Shown piece after piece: positions 7,534-15,878 of a stretch of 52,453 bases of DNA; position 1 is the stretch's first letter; each line of letters starts with the position of its first letter. The notes under the pieces are model-generated. The model was not told the origin of the DNA and made no database searches. It saw nothing but the letters and a program-made list of their open reading frames with translations. The DNA comes from Candidatus Epulonipiscium fishelsonii (GTDB taxonomy: Bacteria; Bacillota; Clostridia; Lachnospirales; Cellulosilyticaceae), in contig LJDB01000007.1 of NCBI GenBank assembly GCA_001983455.1, positions 1 to 52,453 on the forward strand, in the 5' to 3' direction. A program made the translations under genes and the position numbers.

Positions 7534-8478
7534 ATGCCAATTTTAAAAACAGTAAAGAAAGTTCCTGGAGGAATAATGGTAGTTCCACTTCTAATTGGAG
7601 CCATCATTAATACTTTTTTTCCAGAGATACTTAACATTGGGGGATTTACTACAGCACTTTTTAAAACTAGTGCAAGTGCTGGTATTGGTATGTTTTTGTT
7701 TTGTAATGGGGCACAAATAAATGTGCGTGAAGCAGGTTCTTCCGTTGCAAAAGGAACTGTATTAACACTAGTTAAGTTTATTATTGGTGCAGGGCTTGGG
7801 TTGTTTATTGGTTCAACCTTTGGAATGGCAGGTGTGTTTGGATTGACACCACTAGCGGTCATTGCATCAATTACTAATTCTAATGGAGGATTATACGCAG
7901 CTTTAGCAGGACAATATGGAGACTCCACTGATGTTGGAGCTATATCAATACTTTCTATCAATGATGGTCCTTTTTTCACAATGGTTGCACTTGGGGCATC
8001 TGGACTTGCTGAAATACCATTTATTTCTCTTATTGCTTCTATATTACCAATTATTATTGGGTTTATATTAGGGAATTTGGATGAAGATCTAAGAGAGTTT
8101 TTAAAAGCTGGTACAGTAATTACTATACCATTTTTCGCATTTCCACTAGGTGCAGGGCTTAATCTTTTTCAACTTGCAAGTGCAGGAGTAGCAGGAATTG
8201 TACTTGGGCTTCTTTGTACTTTGGTAACAGGAATTGCAGGCTATTATGCTATGAAACTTATGAAATCTAAAAAACCAGCAGTAGGAGCAGCAGTAGGAAC
8301 AACAGCAGGAAACGCAGCGGGAACTCCAGCAGCTTTAGCTGAAATTGACCCTAATCTTGCAGCAGTTGCACCAACAGCCACTGTGCAGGTTGCAGCAGCT
8401 ATCATTGTTACAGCAATATGCTGTCCGCTTTTAGTTGCATACCTAGATAAATTAGAAAGAAAAAAATGTGCCAATTAG
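7534..8478 (+). CDS. 2-keto-3-deoxygluconate permease family transporter
   Basis: A 314-residue integral membrane protein of the KdgT family (proton-linked sugar-acid uptake). The N-terminus (VKKVPGGIMVVPLLIGAIIN) and the GGFTTALFKTSASAGIGMF segment are characteristic, and ten or so hydrophobic helices fill the rest. GGGGGAG precedes the ATG. It starts a four-gene set with a DUF1537 kinase, PdxA2 and a LarA-type enzyme, so the true substrate is more likely a four-carbon acid such as threonate or erythronate than KDG. The substrate is inferred from context. Confidence 0.85.
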   Translation: MPILKTVKKVPGGIMVVPLLIGAIINTFFPEILNIGGFTTALFKTSASAGIGMFLFCNGAQINVREAGSSVAKGTVLTLVKFIIGAGLGLFIGSTFGMAGVFGLTPLAVIASITNSNGGLYAALAGQYGDSTDVGAISILSINDGPFFTMVALGASGLAEIPFISLIASILPIIIGFILGNLDEDLREFLKAGTVITIPFFAFPLGAGLNLFQLASAGVAGIVLGLLCTLVTGIAGYYAMKLMKSKKPAVGAAVGTTAGNAAGTPAALAEIDPNLAAVAPTATVQVAAAIIVTAICCPLLVAYLDKLERKKCAN

Positions 8479-8490
8479 GAATAATAAGTT

Positions 8491-9708
8491 ATGAATAAAT
8501 ATTTAATTATTGCTGACGATTTTACAGGAACAAATGATACAGGTGTACAATTAAAAAGACGTGGAATACAAACGCAAGTTGTATTAAATGAAATTTACAT
8601 AAAAGATGACCAGTATTCTTATGTCTTAGATACTGAAACAAGAAGCCATACAGAAGAAAATGCTTACAACATAGTAAAAACCGTTTGCCAGCAAATCAAT
8701 CTTAATGAATACAAATATGTAATTAAGAAAATTGACTCTACTCTTAGGGGAAATGTGGCAGAAGAAATTAAAGCAGTTGATGAAAGCTACCAAAGTGAAC
8801 TAGTAATTTTTGCTCCTGCTTTACCAAGTGTTGGGAGAACAACAATCAATGGGGTTCATTGCCTAAATGGGATACCAATTTGCCAAACTGAATTTGCTAA
8901 AGATCCAAAAAAGCCAGTGAGAAAAGATAATTTAAAGGCTATATTAGAAAAAGTGTATAGTGAAGAAATATACCATGTAGAGTTAAATGAAATTGACAAT
9001 GTAGATTTTTCTAAATATAGAGTATTTTCATTTGACGCAGTGACGGATAAACATTTAAATAATATTGTGAAAAAAGCTTTAGCAACTAATAAGAAAATAT
9101 TATGGGTTGGAAGCTCTGGTATTGCAGCTAGTTTATTTGACATAGAGTGCAAAGCTTTTCCTGCATTGGGGCTCATAAGCAGTGTAAGTGAAACAACAAG
9201 GCATCAAGTTAAATTTGCTGAGAACAATGGTGTCAAGCTTATAAAGGTACCTATGCATGAATTATTTGATGATAGAAGTGCTTTACAAAAATACGTGGAT
9301 GTGACTGTAAAGACTTTAAAAGCTGATAAAGATATCTTACTTATTTCTTCGGCATCTTATGATATTAAAGAACTTCATAAGACTGTAGAAAAAGGTATTG
9401 AACTAGGCTTAGAAAAAGAAGAAACCAGTACAGTTGTTCAAGGTATAATAGGAGAAATTGGTGAGAAAATACTTAGTGAGGCAAAAGTTTCATGAGTATT
9501 TTTAACTGGTGGGGATACTGCTATTGGACTATTTAATAAAATCAAAGCTAGTGGTTCCACTATACTTGGAGAAGTGGCAGTTGGTATACCATTAATGAAG
9601 GTAGTAGGCGGAAAATTTGATGGTCTAAAAATAATAACAAAAGCTGGTGGGTTTGGAAAAGAAGATGTTATTATTTACTCAATAAGAAAATTAAAAGAAA
9701 AGGCTTAA
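8491..9708 (+). pseudogene. four-carbon acid sugar kinase (DUF1537) with in-frame TGA
   Basis: An OtnK/DtnK-type kinase that phosphorylates 3- or 4-carbon acid sugars such as threonate or erythronate at the 4-hydroxyl. The N-terminal domain begins LIIADDFTGTNDTGVQL. The reading frame meets TGA at 9493-9495 (codon 335) and continues without any shift through the C-terminal nucleotide-binding part (FLTGGDTAIGLFNKIKASG ... KAGGFGKEDV) to TAA at 9706-9708. Full length would be 405 codons, normal for the family. The split product lacks the conserved GGDTA loop and should be inactive unless TGA is read through. Other genes here stop at TGA, so the code is standard. Confidence 0.85.
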
Positions 9709-9717
9709 GGTGTAGAT

Positions 9718-10674
9718 ATGTTTGGTATAACATTAGGGGACCCTTGTGGTATTGGTCCAGAAATCACTTTAAAATCATTAAAATTAAGACCTGAATATAT
9801 AAATGAATGTATATTACTTGGTTGCTTAGAACTTTTAGAAAAATATAATGCAGATTTTGCATATGATTTTAAGTTTAATAAAATTAATACTATGGAAGAT
9901 ATAAAAGAAGATTGTATTAATGTTTATGAACCTATAAAAATTTCTCTTAAAGATTTTGAATTAGGTAAGGTATCAAAATTAGGTGGAGAATGTGCATTTT
10001 TAAGCGTTAAATCTGCTATCGAATTTACTTTAAGAAAAGATATTGACTCTGTGGTAACAGCTCCTCTTAATAAGGAAGCACTTCATATGGCTGGATATAA
10101 TTTTGCGGGGCATACTGAAATTTTTGGAGAGTTAACAAAAAGCAATTCCTATGCGATGTTGTTATGGAGCAAACAATTAAAATGCATACATGCCACAACT
10201 CATACTGCACTCAGAAATGCTGTAAATGTTAAAAAAGATAGGATTGTGGAGGTTATAAAGCTTGCTAATGACACATTAAAAAAAGTGGGCTATGTTAATC
10301 CTGCTATAGCGGTTGCTGGACTTAATCCTCATGCTGGAGAGAACGGAATTTTTGGCAAGGAAGAAATAGGGGAAATTACACCAGCTATTGAAATCTGTAA
10401 ATCTTTAAATATTAATGTGACTGGCCCAATTGCACCAGACACAGTATTTTTAAGAGCATACAAAGGTGCGTTTGACATTGTAGTTGCTATGTATCATGAC
10501 CAAGGGCATATTCCTTTAAAACTACTAGCTTTTGATGAAGGGGTTAACATTACTGTGGGACTCGATGTAATTAGAACTTCTGTCGACCATGGAACAGCAT
10601 TTGATATAGCAGGAAAAAATATTGCAAAACCTGATAGTATGTTAGAAGCAATTGAGATTGGTAGAAAATTATAA
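9718..10674 (+). CDS. pdxA2: PdxA2-type 4-phospho-D-threonate/erythronate dehydrogenase
   Basis: A 318-residue enzyme of the PdxA family. PdxA2 members oxidise and decarboxylate 4-phospho-threonate or -erythronate to dihydroxyacetone phosphate, acting after the DUF1537 kinase. Opening GITLGDPCGIGPEI and the metal-ligand histidine regions FAGHTEIFGEL and AMYHDQGHIPLK are intact. Its place 9 bp after the kinase favours PdxA2 over the vitamin B6 enzyme. No other B6 synthesis gene is nearby. Confidence 0.85.
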   Translation: MFGITLGDPCGIGPEITLKSLKLRPEYINECILLGCLELLEKYNADFAYDFKFNKINTMEDIKEDCINVYEPIKISLKDFELGKVSKLGGECAFLSVKSAIEFTLRKDIDSVVTAPLNKEALHMAGYNFAGHTEIFGELTKSNSYAMLLWSKQLKCIHATTHTALRNAVNVKKDRIVEVIKLANDTLKKVGYVNPAIAVAGLNPHAGENGIFGKEEIGEITPAIEICKSLNINVTGPIAPDTVFLRAYKGAFDIVVAMYHDQGHIPLKLLAFDEGVNITVGLDVIRTSVDHGTAFDIAGKNIAKPDSMLEAIEIGRKL

Positions 10675-10689
10675 TATTTGGAGGATAAA

Positions 10690-11970
10690 ATGACGGAAAA
10701 TATTAAATTACCATATGGTAAAGAATTTGTTGATGTAGAAATTCCAAAAGAAAGATTAAATGCGGTCTTAGTAAGTGAACTGCATCACTATAAACCAGAA
10801 GGAACGCCAGCTGAAATTGTAAAAAAAGCGATGGCCAATCCAATTGGTACACCAAGATTAAGTGAATTAGCGAAAGGTAAAAATAATGTAGTTATAATTG
10901 CAAGTGATCACACAAGACCTGTTCCTAGTAAAATTATTATTCCTCCTATGTTGGAAGAAATTAGAGCTGGAAACCCCGATGCCAAAATCACAATTCTTAT
11001 TTCTACTGGTTGTCATAGAGAAACCACTAAGGATGAACTTATAAACAAGTTTGGTGAAGAAATAGTTAAGAACGAAAACATATATGTTCATGATTGCGAT
11101 GAAAAAGATAAATTTGTGAAACTAGGAATTCTTCCATCAGGCGGAGAACTTATTCTTAATAAAATAGCAACAGACGCAGATTTATTATTGGCAGAAGGAT
11201 TTATTGAACCACATTTTTTTGCTGGATTTAGTGGTGGCAGAAAAAGTGTACTTCCAGGAGTTGCAAGTCGTGAAACTGTGCTTGCGAACCATTGTTCTGA
11301 GTTTATTGCTCATCCTAAAACTAGAACAGGTATTGTAGAAGGAAATCCTATTCATGAAGATATGTTGTTTGCTGTAAAAAAAGCTAAACTTGCTTATATT
11401 GTAAATGTTATAATTAATTCAGATAAAGAAGCCATATATGCAGTTGCTGGAGACGCTATAAAAGCACATGAAAAAGGTTGCGAATTTCTTTCAAGCCTTT
11501 GTAAAGTAAAAGCTGTAGAAAGTGATATTGTAATAAGTACAAATGGAGGATATCCACTTGACCAAAATATTTATCAAGCTGTTAAAGGAATGACCGCAGC
11601 AGAAGTTACTGTAAAAAAAGATGGAGTAATTATTATGTTAGCTAAATCTGATTATGGTCATGGAGGAGATGAGTTCTTCCGTACATTTAACGAATGTGAC
11701 GATATTCAAAAGATATTGGATGAATTTCTTGCAAGAGACAGAAAACAAACCCAGTCCGACCAATGGCAATCACAGATTTATATAAGGGTTTTGCAAAAAG
11801 CAAAAGTTGTGTATGTATCGGATGCTCCTGATGATATGGTAAAAGGACTACACTTAATTCCTGCTAAAACTGTAGATGAAGCACTACAAATTGCTGAAAA
11901 AATTTTAGACAATAAAAATGCAACTGTTACAGTTATCCCAGACGGGGTATCTGTAATGGTTATAGAATAA
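10690..11970 (+). CDS. LarA-family nickel-pincer racemase/epimerase
   Basis: A 426-residue DUF2088/LarA protein. LarA enzymes use a nickel-pincer nucleotide to racemise or epimerise 2-hydroxy acids. The catalytic residues of lactate racemase are recognisable: a histidine in ISTGCHRETTKDE, the histidine in EGFIEPHFFAGFSGG, the cofactor lysine in GGRKSVLPG, and a histidine in LANHC. The ATG at 10690 is used because GGAGGA (10680-10685) precedes it. As the last gene of a threonate-type operon, it probably adjusts the C2 configuration of the incoming acid. No larB, larC or larE for cofactor synthesis is in this window. Confidence 0.8.
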   Translation: MTENIKLPYGKEFVDVEIPKERLNAVLVSELHHYKPEGTPAEIVKKAMANPIGTPRLSELAKGKNNVVIIASDHTRPVPSKIIIPPMLEEIRAGNPDAKITILISTGCHRETTKDELINKFGEEIVKNENIYVHDCDEKDKFVKLGILPSGGELILNKIATDADLLLAEGFIEPHFFAGFSGGRKSVLPGVASRETVLANHCSEFIAHPKTRTGIVEGNPIHEDMLFAVKKAKLAYIVNVIINSDKEAIYAVAGDAIKAHEKGCEFLSSLCKVKAVESDIVISTNGGYPLDQNIYQAVKGMTAAEVTVKKDGVIIMLAKSDYGHGGDEFFRTFNECDDIQKILDEFLARDRKQTQSDQWQSQIYIRVLQKAKVVYVSDAPDDMVKGLHLIPAKTVDEALQIAEKILDNKNATVTVIPDGVSVMVIE

Positions 11971-12048
11971 TTATTTAACGGATAAATGCTATTTTGTACT
12001 AATCATAAAGGAAGAATACTATTCATTTTAGACTATTGATAGCTTAAT

Positions 12049-12084
12049 AAAAACAGGTGATGATAAAATATTACCTGTTTTTAT
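12049..12084 (+). terminator. terminator of the sugar-acid operon
   Basis: A 10-bp stem (12049-12058 with 12073-12082), A-rich on the 5' side and ending in five T. It lies 80 bp after the LarA-type gene and isolates the island from rplS. Confidence 0.75.
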
Positions 12085-12104
12085 ATAAATTAGCATATAA
12101 TACG

Positions 12105-12133
12105 TTGCAAAATGTGTTTTAGTATGGTATACT
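12105..12133 (+). promoter_or_regulatory. promoter of rplS
   Basis: TTGCAA at 12105-12110 and TATACT at 12128-12133, 17 bp apart. rplS therefore has its own start now that it is separated from trmD. Confidence 0.8.
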
Positions 12134-12138
12134 TCAAA

Positions 12139-12205
12139 ATAGTTAATACGCAGGTGGTCCGCTTTTGAGCATTCATTATGAACATCTAAGGAAAAGAAGG
12201 AGAAC
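12139..12205 (+). ncRNA. probable ribosomal protein L19 leader RNA
   Basis: The short rplS 5' UTR contains GCAGGTGGTCCGC and TGAGCATTCATTATGAACAT, which can fold into short helices just before the ribosome binding site. This matches my memory of the Firmicutes L19 leader (autoregulation by L19), but no alignment was possible. Mapping of structure and a covariance search would settle it. Confidence 0.45.
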
Positions 12206-12209
12206 CTTT

Positions 12210-12563
12210 ATGAAAAATCAAATTATTCAAGAGATTGAAAATGCACAAATGAAAAAAGAAGTTCCACAATTTAGAGTCGGAGACACAGTTGTGGTTCATG
12301 CTAAAGTTCCAGAGGAAAACAGAGAAGCACGTATCCAAAAATTTGAAGGAACAGTATTAAAAAGACAAAATGGTGGCTCACGTGAAACTTTTACAGTGAG
12401 AAAAATGTCAAACGGGGTTGGAGTTGAAAAAACTTGGCCACTACACTCACCAAATGTTGAAAAAATAGAAGTTATTCGTCGTGGTAAAGTTAGACGTGCT
12501 AAATTAAATTACTTACGTCAAAGAGTAGGTAAACGTGCAAAAGTAAAAGAATTAGTAAGATAA
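12210..12563 (+). CDS. rplS: 50S ribosomal protein L19
   Basis: A 117-residue large-subunit protein at the 30S/50S interface. Signatures are [34 protein letters not shown] and the basic C-terminus [20 protein letters not shown]. The ATG at 12210 follows AAGGAG. A longer in-frame extension to 12165 runs through the leader and is rejected. It is normally next to trmD, but here it follows the accessory island. Confidence 0.96.
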   Translation: MKNQIIQEIENAQMKKEVPQFRVGDTVVVHAKVPEENREARIQKFEGTVLKRQNGGSRETFTVRKMSNGVGVEKTWPLHSPNVEKIEVIRRGKVRRAKLNYLRQRVGKRAKVKELVR

Positions 12564-12592
12564 TGAGAAAAGATCTTTAGCCTTTTCTCATT
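12562..12592 (+). terminator. hairpin overlapping the rplS stop codon
   Basis: An 11-bp stem (12562-12572 with 12582-12592) that begins inside the TAA stop. It has no clean T tract. Instead its 3' foot runs into TTATCATGAATAA (12591-12603), the motif that recurs at other hairpins in the window. Confidence 0.6.
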
Positions 12593-12600
12593 ATCATGAA

Positions 12601-12638
12601 TAAGTTGATTATAATCTCTAGAGATTATAATCAACTTA
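12601..12638. repeat. 38-bp perfect palindrome
   Basis: The two 19-nt halves (12601-12619 and 12620-12638) are exact reverse complements with no spacer. It sits between the rplS hairpin and the terminator at 12638-12660. It could form a cruciform or serve as a symmetric protein-binding site. As RNA it would be a long stem with minimal loop. Confidence 0.85.
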
Positions 12639-12661
12639 AAAGGGACTCTAAGTCCCTTTTT
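12638..12661 (+). terminator. Rho-independent terminator between rplS and lepB
   Basis: A 10-bp stem (12638-12647 with 12651-12660), CTA loop and T-rich 3' arm. It is the third hairpin in a row after rplS. Confidence 0.8.
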
Positions 12662-12689
12662 GTGTATTAAAGAGAAAGGATTTTTTAGT

Positions 12690-13166
12690 ATGCAAAAAAA
12701 ATCAAAGTGGATAAAAAATGTTTTTATTATATTTTCATTATATTTTTTGTGTATTAATTTTGTAGTACAATTATTTGTGATAAAAGGAAATTCTATGAAT
12801 CCTACATTGAAAGATAAAGATTTAGTTTTCATAAATAAAATTCATTATGAAATTTTTGATCCAAAAGTAGGAGATATTGTTGGAGTTAAAACAAATCATA
12901 ATGGAGAGATAGTAAAAAGAATTATAGCAGTTGGCGGAGATACCGTTATTTATAAAGATGGAAAAATTCTAGTAAATGGCAAAGAAGTTACCAATCATAA
13001 TAATCAATTTATCCGTGATAGAGGAGACATTGATTACCCTTTTCTAGTGCCAGAAAATTCATATTTTATACTTGGAGATAATATAAACGAAAGTGTAGAT
13101 AGTAGATATCAAAGAATTGGGTGTATTGAAGAAATAAATATGATTGGAAGAATTATTTCATTTTAA
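12690..13166 (+). CDS. lepB: type I signal peptidase, first copy
   Basis: A 158-residue membrane-anchored serine protease that removes Sec signal peptides outside the membrane. There is one N-terminal transmembrane helix. The catalytic serine is in KGNSMNPTL, the general-base lysine in IVKRIIAVGGD, and the box E motif is GDNINESVDSR. The ATG at 12690 has AGAAAGGA upstream. It diverges clearly from the two tandem copies after rbgA. Confidence 0.93.
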   Translation: MQKKSKWIKNVFIIFSLYFLCINFVVQLFVIKGNSMNPTLKDKDLVFINKIHYEIFDPKVGDIVGVKTNHNGEIVKRIIAVGGDTVIYKDGKILVNGKEVTNHNNQFIRDRGDIDYPFLVPENSYFILGDNINESVDSRYQRIGCIEEINMIGRIISF

Positions 13167-13192
13167 AATTTTAATTACAAAAGGAGAATACT

Positions 13193-14038
13193 ATGGATAT
13201 ACAGTGGTACCCAGGACATATGACTAAAGCAAGAAGATTAATTGAGGAAAATATAAAGCTTGTTGATGTGGTCATGGAACTTGTTGATGCGAGAGCACCA
13301 TACAGTACAAAAAATCCTGATATAGATAAATTTGCAAAAAATAAAAAGAGGATAATACTGTTAAACAAAGCAGACCTTGCTGATCCCAAAATAACAGATA
13401 TGTGGATTAAGTGGTATACAAATGAAGATGTAAGTGTTGTGCCTGTGACTTCAACGTCTGGCAAAGGTATAAAAGAAGTTATGAATGTGTCAGAAGAAAT
13501 TATGAAAGAAAAAGTTGAACGTGATAAAGCTCGTGGAAGAATTTATAGACCTATAAGAGCAATGATTGTAGGCATTCCAAATGTGGGAAAATCTACTTTT
13601 ATAAATTCTTTGGTAGGAAAAGGAGTTGCAAAGACGGGGGATAAACCTGGTGTTACAAAGGGCAAACAATGGGTGAAAATAAAAAAAGGTTTTGAACTTT
13701 TAGATATGCCAGGTATATTATGGCCAAAATTTGACGACCAATCTGTTGCCAGAAAATTAGCTTATATTGGTTCAATAAATGATAACATTTTAGATATTGA
13801 AGATTTGGCAGTTAATTTTGTGAAATATAGTAGAAAACATGCTTCACAAAATTTATTGAACCGATATAATATTGAACTTGATGAAAAATTGTCAGACCAT
13901 GATCTAATGCTAGAGATAGGAAAAAAACGAGGACTATTATCTTCTGGAGGAATAGTTGACCAATCACGAACAGCAAAAATTATTATTGATGAATTAAGAA
14001 CAGGAAAGCTTGGTAAAATAACATTAGAAATGCCATAG
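13193..14038 (+). CDS. rbgA: ribosome biogenesis GTPase RbgA (YlqF)
   Basis: A 281-residue GTPase needed for late 50S assembly. The GTPase motifs are circularly permuted as in this family: G4 NKADL near residue 57, then G1 GIPNVGKST near 127 and G3 DMPG near 170. It starts with the typical QWYPGHMTKA. AAAGGAG precedes the ATG. It keeps its ancestral place between rplS and rnhB, with signal peptidase genes on both sides. Confidence 0.95.
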   Translation: MDIQWYPGHMTKARRLIEENIKLVDVVMELVDARAPYSTKNPDIDKFAKNKKRIILLNKADLADPKITDMWIKWYTNEDVSVVPVTSTSGKGIKEVMNVSEEIMKEKVERDKARGRIYRPIRAMIVGIPNVGKSTFINSLVGKGVAKTGDKPGVTKGKQWVKIKKGFELLDMPGILWPKFDDQSVARKLAYIGSINDNILDIEDLAVNFVKYSRKHASQNLLNRYNIELDEKLSDHDLMLEIGKKRGLLSSGGIVDQSRTAKIIIDELRTGKLGKITLEMP

Positions 14039-14061
14039 CAATATAGAAAGGACGAAAAAAT

Positions 14062-14589
14062 TTGAATGATCTAAAAACATTAAAAGGTATATTAGACTTT
14101 TTGAAAGAACCTGTTATAGCAGTACTTGTAGCACTAATTATATCACAATTTTTTGTAGCACATACAACTATTCCTACTGGCTCAATGATATCAACAATAA
14201 ATATTGATGACCATATGCTTGTGTCTCATATTCCATTTTATTATAGAAATCCAAAACGTAGTGAAATAGTTATATTTAAATATGGTGAAGATAATTTGGT
14301 TAAGAGAGTTATAGGAATGCCTGGTGAAACCATTGATATACAACAGGGAAAAGTATATATAAATGGAGAAGAAATTAATGAAATAGACTATGTACTTGTT
14401 CCCGATGTTACCCATCCACAAATAGTAACATTTCCTTATACTATTCCAGAGGAACATTATTTTGTAATGGGAGATAATAGAGCAAATAGTGCAGACAGTC
14501 GTAGCTTTGGTGCAATAAGTAGGGATTCTATTTTTTCACTAGGAGGATATAGAGTCTATCCATTCAATAACATAGGCATTGTTGATTAA
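14062..14589 (+). CDS. lepB: type I signal peptidase, second copy
   Basis: A 175-residue signal peptidase starting at TTG 14062 behind AAAGGA. The nearby ATG at 14066 is out of frame. One N-terminal helix (VIAVLVALIISQFFVA) precedes catalytic serine TGSMISTI, lysine LVKRVIGMPGE and GDNRANSADSR. It is closely similar over its whole length to the next gene and clearly a tandem duplicate. Confidence 0.93.
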   Translation: MNDLKTLKGILDFLKEPVIAVLVALIISQFFVAHTTIPTGSMISTINIDDHMLVSHIPFYYRNPKRSEIVIFKYGEDNLVKRVIGMPGETIDIQQGKVYINGEEINEIDYVLVPDVTHPQIVTFPYTIPEEHYFVMGDNRANSADSRSFGAISRDSIFSLGGYRVYPFNNIGIVD

Positions 14590-14591
14590 AA

Positions 14592-14633
14592 TAATGATGT
14601 AAAATCTTTGACTTCCATCATTATCATGAATAA
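14592..14633 (+). terminator. hairpin between the tandem lepB genes with trailing motif
   Basis: An 8-bp stem (14592-14599 with 14616-14623) just after the lepB stop. It runs directly into TTATCATGAATAA at 14621-14633. The 16 nt TCATTATCATGAATAA are identical to those after the rplS hairpin (12588-12603). No T tract, so it may be a processing or regulatory structure rather than a terminator. Confidence 0.5.
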
Positions 14634-14658
14634 TATCATACTATAAAGGACGTACAAT

Positions 14659-15186
14659 ATGAGAATTATGAAATTAGCTAAAGACATATTAGAATTTTTT
14701 AAAGAACCAATTATGGCAGTACTTGTAGCATTAATTATATCTCATTTTTTAATATCACATATAACTATTCCCACGGGTTCAATGATATCAACCATAAATA
14801 TTGGTGATCATATGATTGTGTCTCATATTCCATTTTATCATAGAAATCCAGATCGTGGTGAGATAATTGTATTCAAATATGGTGGAGATAATTTAATTAA
14901 GAGGGTTATAGGGTTGCCTGGTGAAATAATTGATGTACAGCAAGGAAAAGTATATATAAATGGAGAAGAACTTGCAGAAACTGAATATATAAGATTTCCC
15001 GATACTACTTACCCACAAATAGTATCCTTTCCTTATACTATTCCAGAAGGACATTATTTTGTAATGGGAGACAATAGAGAAAACAGTGCAGATAGTCGTA
15101 GTTTTGGTGCAATAAGTAGGGATGTTATTACTGCAGTGGGAGGATATAGAATATATCCATTTAATAATATAGGAGTTGTTGATTAA
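14659..15186 (+). CDS. lepB: type I signal peptidase, third copy
   Basis: A 175-residue tandem paralogue of the preceding gene. It has the same layout: an anchor helix, TGSMISTI with the catalytic serine, LIKRVIGLPGE with the lysine, and GDNRENSADSR. Both serine-lysine dyads are intact, so both are expected to be active. Multiple signal peptidases occur in Firmicutes with heavy secretion, and differences in the anchor and the insert near TYPQIVSFPY may tune substrate choice. The rnhB ATG follows its stop codon without a gap. Confidence 0.93.
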   Translation: MRIMKLAKDILEFFKEPIMAVLVALIISHFLISHITIPTGSMISTINIGDHMIVSHIPFYHRNPDRGEIIVFKYGGDNLIKRVIGLPGEIIDVQQGKVYINGEELAETEYIRFPDTTYPQIVSFPYTIPEGHYFVMGDNRENSADSRSFGAISRDVITAVGGYRIYPFNNIGVVD

Positions 15187-15819
15187 ATGACTAAAGATGA
15201 AAGATTGCAAAAAGAAACTACGGACTGGCAAAATAGACGAGAAGTTGACTTTACTTATCATGGTACAAAGAAAATTCTAGTTGGTATTGACGAAGCTGGA
15301 AGAGGGCCTCTTGCTGGACCAGTTGTTGCAGCAGCAGTAATTCTACCATATGAAGTTGATTTAGTTGGGGTTAAAGATTCAAAATTACTATCTGAGAAAA
15401 AAAGAGAGCAGTTATTTGAAGAAATTAAAGATAAAGCTATAGCAATAGGAATAGGTATAGCTAACGAAAAAATTATAGATGAAATAAATATTTTGCAAGC
15501 AACTTTTGAGGCTATGAGATTAGCACTAATGGATTTAAACCACAATTTCGATATTATATTAGTGGATGGAAACATATGTATACCTAATATTGAAAAAAAA
15601 CAATATACTATAGTTGGAGGAGATAACAAAAGTGCTTCCATTGCCTCTGCTAGTGTTATTGCAAAAGTTACTCGTGATAGGATAATGAAAGACTTCTCAA
15701 AAGAATATCCATACTATGAATGGGAAAAAAATAAAGGGTATGGCACTAAAAACCACTATGCAAGTATTAATGAGCATGGACTTACACCTATACACCGAAA
15801 AAGTTTTATTAAATTTTAG
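15187..15819 (+). CDS. rnhB: ribonuclease HII
   Basis: A 210-residue RNase HII that cuts RNA in RNA/DNA hybrids and removes misincorporated ribonucleotides. The acidic active site is visible: D and E in GIDEAGRGPLAGPVV, D in ILVDGN, and D in KVTRDRIM. The C-terminal GYGTKNHYASINEHGLTPIHRKSF is typical. The start codon abuts the stop of the upstream lepB. Confidence 0.95.
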   Translation: MTKDERLQKETTDWQNRREVDFTYHGTKKILVGIDEAGRGPLAGPVVAAAVILPYEVDLVGVKDSKLLSEKKREQLFEEIKDKAIAIGIGIANEKIIDEINILQATFEAMRLALMDLNHNFDIILVDGNICIPNIEKKQYTIVGGDNKSASIASASVIAKVTRDRIMKDFSKEYPYYEWEKNKGYGTKNHYASINEHGLTPIHRKSFIKF

Positions 15820-15827
15820 GAAATACT

Positions 15828-15852
15828 TGAAGGAGCGTAAACTGCTCCTTCA
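15828..15852 (+). terminator. hairpin after rnhB
   Basis: A 9-bp G+C-richer stem (15828-15836 with 15844-15852) and 7-nt loop followed by an AT-rich stretch rather than a pure T run. It is probably a weak terminator. Confidence 0.6.
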
Positions 15853-15878
15853 TTATAATTGAAAAAGGGGGTATTATT

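Noticed and set aside
9493..9532. Selenocysteine or recoded TGA in the kinase
   Set aside because: The hairpin after TGA is weak, the family is not known to use selenocysteine, and other genes in the window (for example khpA and the NADAR gene) end at TGA, so there is no code change.
12165..12209. N-terminal extension of L19
   Set aside because: The in-frame upstream ATG lies in the leader RNA. The ATG at 12210 has AAGGAG and gives the normal L19 length.
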